A stretch of DNA of 9,075 nucleotides from an uncultured Collinsella sp. (GCA_902493835.1 CABURG010000063.1:1-9075), one strand, 5' to 3'. Counted from the stretch's first letter, positions 1 through 8,607 are shown. Program-made: numbers and translations. The notes: a model not told the origin generated them from the letters alone.

Positions 1-1127
1 TCCCAGGTGTAGGCGCACGCGTCGTCGCTCGGCGTGCGGGTGAAGCCGGCGTCGCCGGACTGGTCGGCAAAGGGAGAGCGCGGGTAGCGCAGGTAGACCT
101 CGTTGGGGTTGCCCTTCGCGATGCCGTGGTTGCACGCGCTGTTGAGCGGCGCGTTGTACACGGCGACCACGCGGGCGCCCGCGGTAAAGGCGTCGGCCCC
201 GCCGAGCGCGGCGATCAGGTCGCCGGTGCGCACGGTGAAGGTCTTGCCGTCCGCCGCTACCTTGGTGGCGCACTGGGCCGTGATGTCGGTCCAGCCCTTC
301 GTGGGCTCAGTGCCGGCGCGGCCGTCCTTACCGGTCGAGACGGCGCCGAAGCCGCCGTCCGCGCCCGCCGCCACGTACACGCGCATGCTCGCGGCCACCT
401 TGGAGGGGTCGAGCCCCGCGCTCATGGTGTCGACGAACCGCACCGTATAGGTGTCGTAGGCGGCGAGCCCCGCCGGGACCGTGGCCGAGAGGCGCCAGTA
501 CAGGTCGTCGGCGACCGTGGCGTCGGCGGCCTTCTGCCATGCGGCGGCGCTGTCCTCCAGCACGTGCTTGGCGACCTTGGGGGTCGCCGCCTTGGGCTTG
601 ACGGTTACGGCGCTGCCGCCGACCAGCGCCACGATCGGCGCGGTGCCGGCCTCGCCCTGGGCGATGGCGTCGTCGTCGGCGACGATGATCCAGTATCCGC
701 TGGGCAGCTCGGCCGTCGTGCCCGCGTTAAGGGCCACAGAAGGTACACCGACATTGCAAATCGCACGGGCAAGCTTTGCCGCCAGCGCAGTCGACATATG
801 TCCGCCCGCATTCAGCCACTCGGCAGCCTCTTGCGCCGTCGATGCCGGGCTATCAAGCCCCGCATCATGAAGCACGGGAAGAATGGCCTGGCGAACGGCA
901 TCATTCGCCCACGTTGCATCGGTTGCAACCTTTTGGTCGACATCGTCATCGTCGACAACGGTCGCCGAAAAGAGCTGGTACGCGTCATACCGCGTCGCAA
1001 CCGTACCGTCCACCGTGATGGCACCGGTATCGGCAGCATGAGCCGTCCCAGGGACAATCGCGAAAGGCAGAATAGCGACCGTAACTATCGTCGCGACAGC
1101 CAACAAGCGGCGACAAAGCCTACTCAC
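1..1127 (-). CDS. Backbone (shaft) pilin, SpaA/SpaH-EbpB type with D2 domain, 5' part; runs off the left edge
   Basis: The reading frame starting at GTG 1125-1127 stays open to position 1, giving 375 residues without a stop. The start is supported by a GGGGTGG Shine-Dalgarno at 1133-1139 (5-nt spacer) and by a signal peptide: basic MSRLCRR, a hydrophobic stretch to about residue 27, then an AHA-A cleavage site near residue 31. Residues 36-180 resemble the N-terminal pilin domain (TRYDAYQLF, LPSGYWIIVADD, then VTVKPK). From about residue 181 a fimbrial isopeptide D2 domain follows: PKVAKHVLEDS (residues 183-193, carrying the likely isopeptide lysine), YTVRFVDTMSAGLDPSK, and the closing GNPNEVYLRYPRSPF near residue 340. 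The product would be secreted and polymerised by a pilin sortase; the C-terminal Cna-B domain and LPXTG-type signal lie outside the window. The gene overlaps the preceding ORF by 8 bp (GTGAGTAG), which suggests translational coupling. C286, C332 and C371 are uncommon for isopeptide-stabilised pilins. Codon composition changes sharply near codon 132. Confidence 0.88.
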   Translation of the reverse strand, partial: MSRLCRRLLAVATIVTVAILPFAIVPGTAHAADTGAITVDGTVATRYDAYQLFSATVVDDDDVDQKVATDATWANDAVRQAILPVLHDAGLDSPASTAQEAAEWLNAGGHMSTALAAKLARAICNVGVPSVALNAGTTAELPSGYWIIVADDDAIAQGEAGTAPIVALVGGSAVTVKPKAATPKVAKHVLEDSAAAWQKAADATVADDLYWRLSATVPAGLAAYDTYTVRFVDTMSAGLDPSKVAASMRVYVAAGADGGFGAVSTGKDGRAGTEPTKGWTDITAQCATKVAADGKTFTVRTGDLIAALGGADAFTAGARVVAVYNAPLNSACNHGIAKGNPNEVYLRYPRSPFADQSGDAGFTRTPSDDACAYTW

Positions 1128-1998
1128 GGAGACCACCCCGATCTTGATCGCGATGGCGGCGAGCATGCATCCATGTCGCGGCAAAGCACAGCAGCGAAGC
1201 GCCGGCCAGATACGTCATAGTCAAGCCAGCACCACCCGCCTCAGGAAGCGTGGTCGAATACTTGTTGATAAAAGTCGGCGGCACCTGGGAGTCATCGTCA
1301 TACTTGACGACGGTGTCGAGCTGCTCATTTTTATTGTCGATAGTCACGTTAACCGTGACATTGTGCCCGACTGTGTCGTAAGTGATGTGGTCCTTGACGT
1401 TGTTCTCGGCGCCCTCGGGGACGACCTCAGAGATGGTGTAAGTGTAGGTATCGGCCTTGTTGTAGTCGACGTTGAAGGAGACATTGCCCTCGGCGTCATT
1501 AGTCACCGTCTGGAGCACCTTGCCCTCGGCATCCTTGAGCTCGAACGAGAACTGTCCCGCCTTGAAGGTGCCACCTTCAAGCACTTTCTTTGCTTTAATA
1601 ACCGCAGAGCCCGTTAGGCGATTGTCGTAGATCCAGATCTCGTCCTTTTTGTCATCGCCGATGATTTCGGAGTCTTTGACGATGCTCTTCGCTTTATTGA
1701 GCTCAGTTTGGTACTCCTCATCGTCAGCATTGCCCTTAAGCATGATCCACGTGGGCGCCGCCGCGGCATAGCCGTCAGGCGCTTTCGTCTCCACGAGCTG
1801 GTAGAGCACGCAATTTACCATCGCCTTGCCTTCTGCGCCAAACGAGATTTTGCCGTTGGCGTCGGTGGGGACGGCTTCAAACTTAGTCCTTGCATCCTTG
1901 ATACCCACCGTTGCAACCTGGTCCATATTCACGCTGTAGAGCGTAAACTCCGCACGCTCGAGCGTCGCACCGACCTGCTGGGCGTCGTACTTGGTCAT
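1120..1998 (-). pseudogene. C-terminal part of the pilus tip/accessory adhesin: SpaA-like domain, Spy0128-like domain, LPEAG sorting signal
   Basis: This 292-codon ORF is the detached 3' part of the adhesin gene upstream. Residues 3-126 form a SpaA/Cna-B-like domain (TKYDA, AEFTLYSV, YQLVETKAPDGY, YDN), in which K3, E70 and N126 are plausible isopeptide residues. Residues 133-247 match the Spy0128/FctA-type pilin isopeptide domain (KAKKVLEGG, TYTYTISEV, TFINKY), with K137 or K138, E191 and N245 as candidates. LPEAG at 251-255, a hydrophobic helix at about 259-277 and the basic tail HARRHR complete a sortase-dependent wall anchor. There is no signal peptide, and no Shine-Dalgarno at a usable distance from the ATG. 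The first domain starts in mid-strand, and the frame upstream of the ATG, back to about 2037, still encodes domain-like sequence ending in GGNGYGIT. If translated alone, by ATGA re-initiation, the product would stay in the cytoplasm. I therefore read it as the 3' half of a frameshifted gene; a sequencing error is also possible. Confidence 0.85.
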
Positions 1999-2040
1999 CG
2001 TGATGCCGTAGCCGTTACCACCTGCGCTGGCAGAAGCTCT
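1995..2040 (-). other. Frame break joining the two halves of the adhesin gene
   Basis: The upstream frame ends at TGA 1995-1997, and the downstream frame is closed by TAA at 2041-2043, so a change of frame must occur between them. The most economical point is just after GAG 2037-2039: reading on in the -1 frame gives ASASAGGNGYGIT and then MTKYDA, which restores a continuous linker and the first strand of the SpaA-like domain. The restored protein would be about 1245 residues. I see no X-XXY-YYZ slippery heptamer, homopolymer or short repeat that would suggest programmed frameshifting or phase variation. The overlap ATGA at 1995-1998 could allow re-initiation, but would yield an unsecreted anchor fragment. 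A single-base deletion, either real or from sequencing, explains it best. Confidence 0.8.
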
Positions 2041-4856
2041 TTAATTTCCCATGTTTGATCATCAGTCGCAGAACCGTCCTTCACACCCGTAAGCATGGCG
2101 GTATTGGAAAGAGGAACCTTGTTGCCAGGATTTCCGCTCGGGATGACCTCGTACTCGACCTTGAGGTATTTCTCATCGGGCACGTTAAGTGTCAATCTCG
2201 TACATGAGCCAGATTCGTTGTTGACCTGCTCCATCTTTGACGAATAATCCTTATCGGCCAGCTCAGACCAATCGTTGTTCACGTGCTCATAGACCTTAAG
2301 CGTCGACGGCACCAACGTGCACTTGGCATCCATGGTATCGACCAGCTCGAGAACACCAGCGCCACTCTTAAGATCGACAGCTGACTCGTTAACGAAAATG
2401 GTGTACTTGATGCGATTGCTATTGTCGACCTGTTCGCCGGTCTTCTCGATAACGTTGTTCTTAATGGTGACAGCACCACTGCCAGAGTCGAATTTCTTGC
2501 TTCCCGACTCGGCGCGCGCAGAATTGGTGAACTTCACCTCGTTCGTGGAGGTATCGAGCTCACCGCGCTTGACCGCTGTCTGATATGTAAGCTTGACATA
2601 ACCGGCATAGCTTTCAAGCTTAGTCGTAGGAATAGAAAAGGTGACAGTGTTGCCATCACTCTTGACACTATCGGTGACAAGCGGTTGGCTATCAACGACC
2701 GTCTCGGCCTCGCTTCCGCGATGGAGCCCCGTATGTTTATCATAGGGATTCTGCACGAGCGTATACTTTGCGGAATTCGCAACATAGCTCATACCATCCG
2801 GAAGGCTATCAACGATATTCAGCGGTTTCCCGCCCAGCTTTCCAGCTCCAAAGTATTCGAACTCGCCATTTGCGCCCTTATTACCCTTTTGGCGGTTTGC
2901 ATACACCGTCCAGTCGACGATCCAGGCGCCCTTCTCATCCGAGCCGTCAACGGTATGCCAATCGAAGTTCTCAACCCAAGACACCTTCGACTCCGCTTCC
3001 GGCTTCTCGACCGCGGGCTTCGTTTCTTGGTTGACAACGTACTTGACGGGTTCGGTGAACGACCACTTTAATTTCAGGCCCGGCGCGCTGACCGACGCAA
3101 AGTTAGAGTACCAGCCCGACAGCTCTTCTGATGTGGTGTCGTAGGTGATAACGGCGTAGTCCTCTTTCTCGAGGGCGTCTTTCACTTTGTTGGTAACGAT
3201 GATTTTGAGGTCGTAGTTTTCCTTTGTTTCATTACCCGGAAAGCTAGCCGTTGGATTCCAGTCGGCGCCCCGTTCCAGCACGGTATCGCCGATTTTAATG
3301 GTAATGGAGCTTTCGTCGACACCAAGTTTCTGCGACCATGCCGACTGAAACGTGTCCTTCACCGTCACCTCGTCTGGATGGACCGCATTGACGATCGCCT
3401 TCAGCGCGACCTTCGTCTCCCATGTCGCCCTGCCCGTCGTCGCCGCCTCATTGGATCTCACGAGCCTCTTGGTGATCGGCACAACACCCGTCAGCTGCGG
3501 CGTGAAACTGCCTTCATCGGTACCGGAAACGGAGCCTTCACGCTCGATGGTCGCGTTGTTGCGCACGGTGTCGTACGAACTCGTGTCGTTCATCTTTGTG
3601 TGATAAACGATGCAGTAGGTGGCGTACTTATCCTCAAGGTTATCCCGGAACTTATAGGAAAAGGATTGTTCCTTTGGGTCAGGGTTGCCTTTCTCAATCT
3701 CGACTCCGCTCGCCTCCGAGTCGCCTTTGTAAACCGTAAAGTAGTTGCCCGTATACGTCTGTTTTCCGTCCAGATAATCGATGAACACGTAGCCGCTCAT
3801 GTCGGCCTTGAGCTTGCCTTGGTTGAGTCTGACCGTCCACTTGATGTCCGACGGTGTGCCCGATCCGTTGGACTTGTCAATCATGTCGTAGCCGAATGTA
3901 ACAGGCTCAGCCGTAGCTGTTTTGTTATCGCCGTCGGTTGAACCAGCCCAATTCCACATTGCCGTATTGTCAGCTTTGATCAAATCGCCGCTGTTTGCCG
4001 AAACGCCGCTCTTCAGCTCCGTTTCGTACGTGATCGTGTGGTCGCCCCGGGAAAGATTGCCCAGGCTGTCGAGGGTCGCGACCTGGCTGTCGATCTTCGG
4101 CTGGGGTTCGAGCTTCGTGCCGTCGAGTGCGAAGCTGCCTATCACAAAGTTGAAGTTGTCGCCCAGCGCGTCGGTTAACTTGACATTCGTGGCATACGAC
4201 TCGACGGTGAGTTTAACAGTCCAGGTAACCTTGGCCACGCCATCTGCTCCCTGGAAGAAGGTTCCCGACTTCGTCCCTGTGACTTTGCCGTCTTTGGTAG
4301 GGATATTGATCGTTCCCGCACCAGGAAACACGACAGATGCGTTGCTACCAGAACCGACATTCTTGTTTTTAAGCTGGAACGAGAAGTTTGCCGCGACATG
4401 AATGTTCGCAGGATTCCGTTCAAGCCAGCCCTTGTCAAACGTAAAGACAACCTTATTACCTTCGATCTTCCACGTGCCAGCTTGGGCGGCAGAAGATTCC
4501 GGACCCTCCATGAGGTTGCCACCTGCGTCATCAACGACGATGGTGCCTGGCAGCTCATAGACAGCGATGTTGTTCCCAGACGAAGGCGCCTTACCGCTTT
4601 TAAATTGTGCCGAAAAAGCTCCGTAGAGCTTCGAAGTAGACGTTACGGCAGTATCACCCAAAGGCTTATTATGGTTCTCATCGGTATACAGCTTGACCTC
4701 AACCGTTGCCGTATCGCCGTTGATCTCAATCGGCGTCGGCGTCGTCGCATCCTCGGCGCGCACTGGGGCTGCACCGTGAAAAACTGCGGCGGTGAGGCTA
4801 ATTAAAATAAAGACCAGGGCCGCCATACCCAGCGACCGTGAGCGGTGTGCGTCCAT
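1995..4856 (-). CDS. Large secreted pilus tip adhesin, N-terminal part (ends at a frameshift)
   Basis: This 953-codon ORF opens the pilus operon. ATG 4854-4856 is preceded by AAGGGA at 4862-4867 (5-nt spacer). Residues 1-36 are a signal peptide: MDAHRSRS, a hydrophobic core, then PVRAED. Residues about 46-190 resemble the N2-type Ig-like domain of MSCRAMM adhesins (SKLYGAFSAQF, VVFTFDKGW, VAANFSFQL). Five beta-sandwich repeats of D2/collagen-binding style follow. Each opens with an aromatic strand and continues to an acidic 'D-x-L' type strand: VAKVTWTVKL near 207, DIKWTVRL near 337, ATWETKVAL near 477, GAWIVDWTVY near 643, NRIKYTIFV near 814. A matching example of the second motif is LNIVDSLPDGMSYV near 679. 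Such proteins bind host ligands at pilus tips or as accessory pilins; the ligand here cannot be inferred. The ORF has no sorting signal. Its last 13 residues after E940 look out of frame, and the missing C-terminus lies in the next ORF in the -1 frame. C846 and C884 could form a disulfide. Confidence 0.87.
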   Translation of the reverse strand: MDAHRSRSLGMAALVFILISLTAAVFHGAAPVRAEDATTPTPIEINGDTATVEVKLYTDENHNKPLGDTAVTSTSKLYGAFSAQFKSGKAPSSGNNIAVYELPGTIVVDDAGGNLMEGPESSAAQAGTWKIEGNKVVFTFDKGWLERNPANIHVAANFSFQLKNKNVGSGSNASVVFPGAGTINIPTKDGKVTGTKSGTFFQGADGVAKVTWTVKLTVESYATNVKLTDALGDNFNFVIGSFALDGTKLEPQPKIDSQVATLDSLGNLSRGDHTITYETELKSGVSANSGDLIKADNTAMWNWAGSTDGDNKTATAEPVTFGYDMIDKSNGSGTPSDIKWTVRLNQGKLKADMSGYVFIDYLDGKQTYTGNYFTVYKGDSEASGVEIEKGNPDPKEQSFSYKFRDNLEDKYATYCIVYHTKMNDTSSYDTVRNNATIEREGSVSGTDEGSFTPQLTGVVPITKRLVRSNEAATTGRATWETKVALKAIVNAVHPDEVTVKDTFQSAWSQKLGVDESSITIKIGDTVLERGADWNPTASFPGNETKENYDLKIIVTNKVKDALEKEDYAVITYDTTSEELSGWYSNFASVSAPGLKLKWSFTEPVKYVVNQETKPAVEKPEAESKVSWVENFDWHTVDGSDEKGAWIVDWTVYANRQKGNKGANGEFEYFGAGKLGGKPLNIVDSLPDGMSYVANSAKYTLVQNPYDKHTGLHRGSEAETVVDSQPLVTDSVKSDGNTVTFSIPTTKLESYAGYVKLTYQTAVKRGELDTSTNEVKFTNSARAESGSKKFDSGSGAVTIKNNVIEKTGEQVDNSNRIKYTIFVNESAVDLKSGAGVLELVDTMDAKCTLVPSTLKVYEHVNNDWSELADKDYSSKMEQVNNESGSCTRLTLNVPDEKYLKVEYEVIPSGNPGNKVPLSNTAMLTGVKDGSATDDQTWEIKELLPAQVVTATASR

Positions 4857-5217
4857 AGTTGTCCCTTAATTCCTGCAACACAGTGTGGAATACGGCGAAT
4901 CGTCGGATCGAACACAAACCCCAACACCAACGAGAACCTACCCAGCGCATTGCAAGAACCCATTGGGGGCAACTTCTAAGACGGTTCGTCTATGCCACAA
5001 TGCATAAAATATAATATAGATACCAGTCATGTAAACCGCAGGTCAAGAGGTCTTTTAATTTAATACCAGTTGATATTTACCTGTTAACAGTTTTGTATCA
5101 TACCGGCTATATTCAGTGGAATTATGTATATGTTTAAACAACTTAACTGTGTCTGAAAAGCCGCTCGGAGGGATAGTCGCCCCAGCCATAGTGCAAACGA
5201 ACCCGACCCCAGTGCAC
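4857..5217. other. Intergenic region between the typA terminator and the pilus operon
   Basis: About 360 bp hold no convincing gene. The part from about 5000 to 5160 is markedly AT-rich compared with its flanks. It contains a plausible promoter for the pilus operon, two perfect 10-bp palindromes (CTGTTAACAG at 5081-5090 and TGTTTAAACA at 5131-5140) and a direct repeat of ATACCAGT at 5020-5027 and 5063-5070, spaced 43 bp start to start. The predicted leader between promoter and adhesin start is about 145 nt and shows no strong hairpin. A 44-codon minus-strand ORF (5055-5189) exists but has poor support. Confidence 0.6.
5008..5035 (-). promoter_or_regulatory. Predicted promoter of the pilus operon
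   Basis: On the minus strand, TTTACA (5030-5035) is followed after 16 bp by TATATT (5008-5013); each box matches the housekeeping consensus at 5 of 6 positions. Transcription would start near 5001. A second pairing, TTGACC (5041-5046) with TATCTA (5017-5022) at 18 bp, overlaps it and is weaker at the -10. One copy of the ATACCAGT direct repeat lies in the spacer, where a regulator could act. This is a consensus match only. Confidence 0.5.
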
Positions 5218-5250
5218 AAAAAAGGGCGCCGACCATCGCGGTCGACGCCC
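5218..5250 (-). terminator. Rho-independent terminator of typA
   Basis: On the minus strand GGGCGTCGACC (5240-5250) and GGTCGGCGCCC (5224-5234) form an 11-bp stem, with one U-G wobble, around a 5-nt loop. Six T residues follow at once (5218-5223). It lies 30 bp after the typA stop codon and separates typA from the pilus operon. Confidence 0.93.
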
Positions 5251-5280
5251 TTTCTCGTTAGACGCTATAAAGCCCAGCGC

Positions 5281-7119
<1,839 letters not shown>

Positions 7120-7236
7120 GTAGTTCCCCTATCTTCTATCCATATACAAACGGCACGCGTATGCGGCCCGCCCAGCGATACAACGCTCAGCGGGAATATT
7201 GAGCCTTTTACCGAAAACTCGTTTATTTTAGCGATT
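7120..7236. other. Short intergenic region before typA
   Basis: These 117 bp hold the typA ribosome binding site and a weak inverted repeat, GCTCA (7185-7189) with TGAGC (7200-7204). No T-tract follows it on the minus strand, so it is not a clear terminator for the preceding gene. No promoter close to consensus is visible. Confidence 0.4.
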
Positions 7237-7686
7237 TTAGATGAGAGGGGTTTCCTCACCTGCAGGTTCAGGGTCGCTCCACATAAAACCATCGCCGGCG
7301 CCCATGCCCTCATACAGCACATATGCCGAAAAACCACTCTCGAGCGTGGTTTCGAAGAAGCTCACGAGCAGAGCATCGTGATAGCCGCCGTCAATCTCGA
7401 CGCAGCCGGTGTAGCCGATGGCATAGCGAGCGATACGGCCCAGGCCCTCGTCCTTAAGACCCATCTTGTGCTCGGAAATAAAGTTGGTGGCCGCCTCAAG
7501 GCACGCCTCTTCGCCATCCTCATCGAGCGCCGCCAGATAACGGTTGGAAGCGGCGTCCTCAATTGCCACGACCACGCCAGGGTTTTCACCGGCGGCAAGG
7601 TCGTCCAAGAACGCGCCGATCAGATCGCACACCATGGCGTCGAGCTCGGCGGAGACGTTACCGGCGTCCTGCATATCCTGTGCCAT
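7237..7686 (-). CDS. Acidic protein of unknown function, 149 aa
   Basis: I do not recognise a family. The protein is soluble-looking and acidic, with no signal peptide or membrane segment. It opens with a helical stretch (about residues 11-31, LDAMVCDLIGAFLDDL), followed by an alternating strand-like segment (PGVVVAIEDA, about 36-45) and a second helix-rich part with C62. It then has RYAIGYTGCVEIDGGYHDA (88-105) and a further strand pair around LLVSFFETT and AYVLYEGM. The mixed alpha/beta pattern resembles a small sensor or chaperone-like fold, but this is only an impression. ATG 7684-7686 has a good Shine-Dalgarno, GGGAAGG at 7694-7700 with a 7-nt spacer. It lies 30 bp after the small membrane protein gene and probably shares its transcript. 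GC-rich codon use in this frame and the ribosome site support it being a real gene. Confidence 0.8.
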   Translation of the reverse strand: MAQDMQDAGNVSAELDAMVCDLIGAFLDDLAAGENPGVVVAIEDAASNRYLAALDEDGEEACLEAATNFISEHKMGLKDEGLGRIARYAIGYTGCVEIDGGYHDALLVSFFETTLESGFSAYVLYEGMGAGDGFMWSDPEPAGEETPLI

Positions 7687-7716
7687 CTTTAGACCTTCCC
7701 ATCGAGTCTGGCGTCG

Positions 7717-8106
7717 TTACAGTTCTTGTGCCTCAGCAGCGATCTTAGCGGCAGCGTCGCGGGCGCGCATCATATCCATCGCGCGCTTGTCGAGTACCTT
7801 GATCTGACTGGTCAGCATTACCGCATCGACCACGCCCCAGATCACCAGGCCCGTAGAGATCGAAAACCCAAGCGCACCAACTGTACCACGAAGGCGCGAG
7901 CAGATTGCCGCAACAAGGGCGGAGATGACAACCATCTTGATAAACGAGCCGCGGCGTTCGCGAAGCGTGCGGGCCTGCGTCACATAGGCAATGCGAGCCG
8001 CCTCAGAAGCCTCCGAGCGCATCTGGGCCTCGCGGGCGATTGCAGCCGCCTCAGCCGACATACCGCCGGCCATCAGCGAACGCTCCGCAACCTGGACGCC
8101 CCGCAT
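7717..8106 (-). CDS. Small membrane protein of unknown function, two predicted helices
   Basis: No family recognised. The 129 residues show an Ala/Glu/Arg-rich helical N-terminus (about 16-50), two hydrophobic segments (about 55-70, FIKMVVISALVAAICS, and 76-99, containing GLVIWGVVDAVML) separated by the short basic RLRG, and a charged helical C-terminus (101-129). It is likely a membrane hairpin with both ends on one side and possible coiled-coil tails. The ATG at 8104-8106 directly follows the TAA of the nuclease-like gene (TAAATG), pointing to translational coupling. A start at residue 12 (8071-8073) is also possible, having GGAG 9 nt upstream; the Shine-Dalgarno of the first ATG is weak. 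Confidence 0.72.
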   Translation of the reverse strand: MRGVQVAERSLMAGGMSAEAAAIAREAQMRSEASEAARIAYVTQARTLRERRGSFIKMVVISALVAAICSRLRGTVGALGFSISTGLVIWGVVDAVMLTSQIKVLDKRAMDMMRARDAAAKIAAEAQEL

Positions 8107-8607
8107 TTAGAAGTCATCGGGGGAGAGCGTATGGACGAACTCGTCGAACTTCTCGAACTCCTGCTCGTCGTCGACTTCCTCGGCGTGGGTAGAAACAGTG
8201 CCCAGGCGATTCATGATGTCGTCCTCCACAAACATGGGGGCATTGCTGCGCACGGCAAGGGCAATGGCATCACTGGGGCGGGCGTCGATCTTGCGCTCGT
8301 CACCATCGGCCAGTACGACGATCGTCGCGTAGAACACCGGCGGCTCGGCGCGAACGATCTCGATGCGCTCGAGCTTGGCGCCCAGGGCGCCAACAGTATC
8401 GAGCAACAGGTCATGGATAATCGGGCGCTCGGCGCGGCCGCTATCGATGCCGCGGCTGATGGCAGCGGCTTCAAACGAACCAGTCTGAATGGAAAGGGAA
8501 CGCAGCGGCGCGGGCGAGTCCGATTTGCTGCAGCGCTCGCGAAGCACGATAAGCGATGGCACGGGACCGGCGGCCATGACGATGGTCTCTATGTCGACAC
8601 GAACCAT
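8107..8607 (-). CDS. Bifunctional nuclease (BFN/DUF151) family protein
   Basis: The 166-residue product carries the DUF151 fold over about residues 1-135: MVRVDIETIVMA, an Ile-rich strand followed by GSFEAAAI (43-50), RPIIHDLLLDTVGALGAKLERIEI (61-84), FYATIVVL (92-99) and the hallmark KIDARPSDAIALAVRSNAPMF (106-126, quoted in part as DARPSDAIALA). Members from Thermotoga (TM0160) and plants have been linked to DNase/RNase activity; in most bacteria the role is unproven. The last 30 residues are a strongly acidic tail (EEVDDEQEFEKFDEF). I start it at ATG 8605-8607, because GGAGGT lies at 8613-8618 with a 5-nt spacer and the family normally begins with an M-x-V-x-I-like strand. The longer frame from 8655 adds an unrelated Arg/Cys-rich 16-residue leader. 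It heads the three-gene cluster and has a possible promoter at 8665-8694. Confidence 0.92.
   Translation of the reverse strand: MVRVDIETIVMAAGPVPSLIVLRERCSKSDSPAPLRSLSIQTGSFEAAAISRGIDSGRAERPIIHDLLLDTVGALGAKLERIEIVRAEPPVFYATIVVLADGDERKIDARPSDAIALAVRSNAPMFVEDDIMNRLGTVSTHAEEVDDEQEFEKFDEFVHTLSPDDF

Noticed and set aside
126..1220. Long plus-strand ORF (364 codons) opposite the pilin gene
   Set aside because: Its translation is rich in Arg, Gly, His and Val, as expected for the complement of a GC-rich coding frame. The minus strand carries a signal peptide and D2 motifs in a fully open frame.
1995..2040. Programmed -1 frameshifting as the explanation for the split adhesin
   Set aside because: No X-XXY-YYZ heptamer is present in the only stretch where both frames are open, and no following hairpin stands out.
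3378..3941. Plus-strand ORF of 187 codons inside the adhesin gene
   Set aside because: It lies wholly within the adhesin coding region, has Arg/Val-rich shadow composition and no start signals.
4878..4887. Short palindrome CACAGTGTG upstream of the adhesin start
   Set aside because: Only 4-bp arms around a single base; expected by chance and too weak to call an operator.
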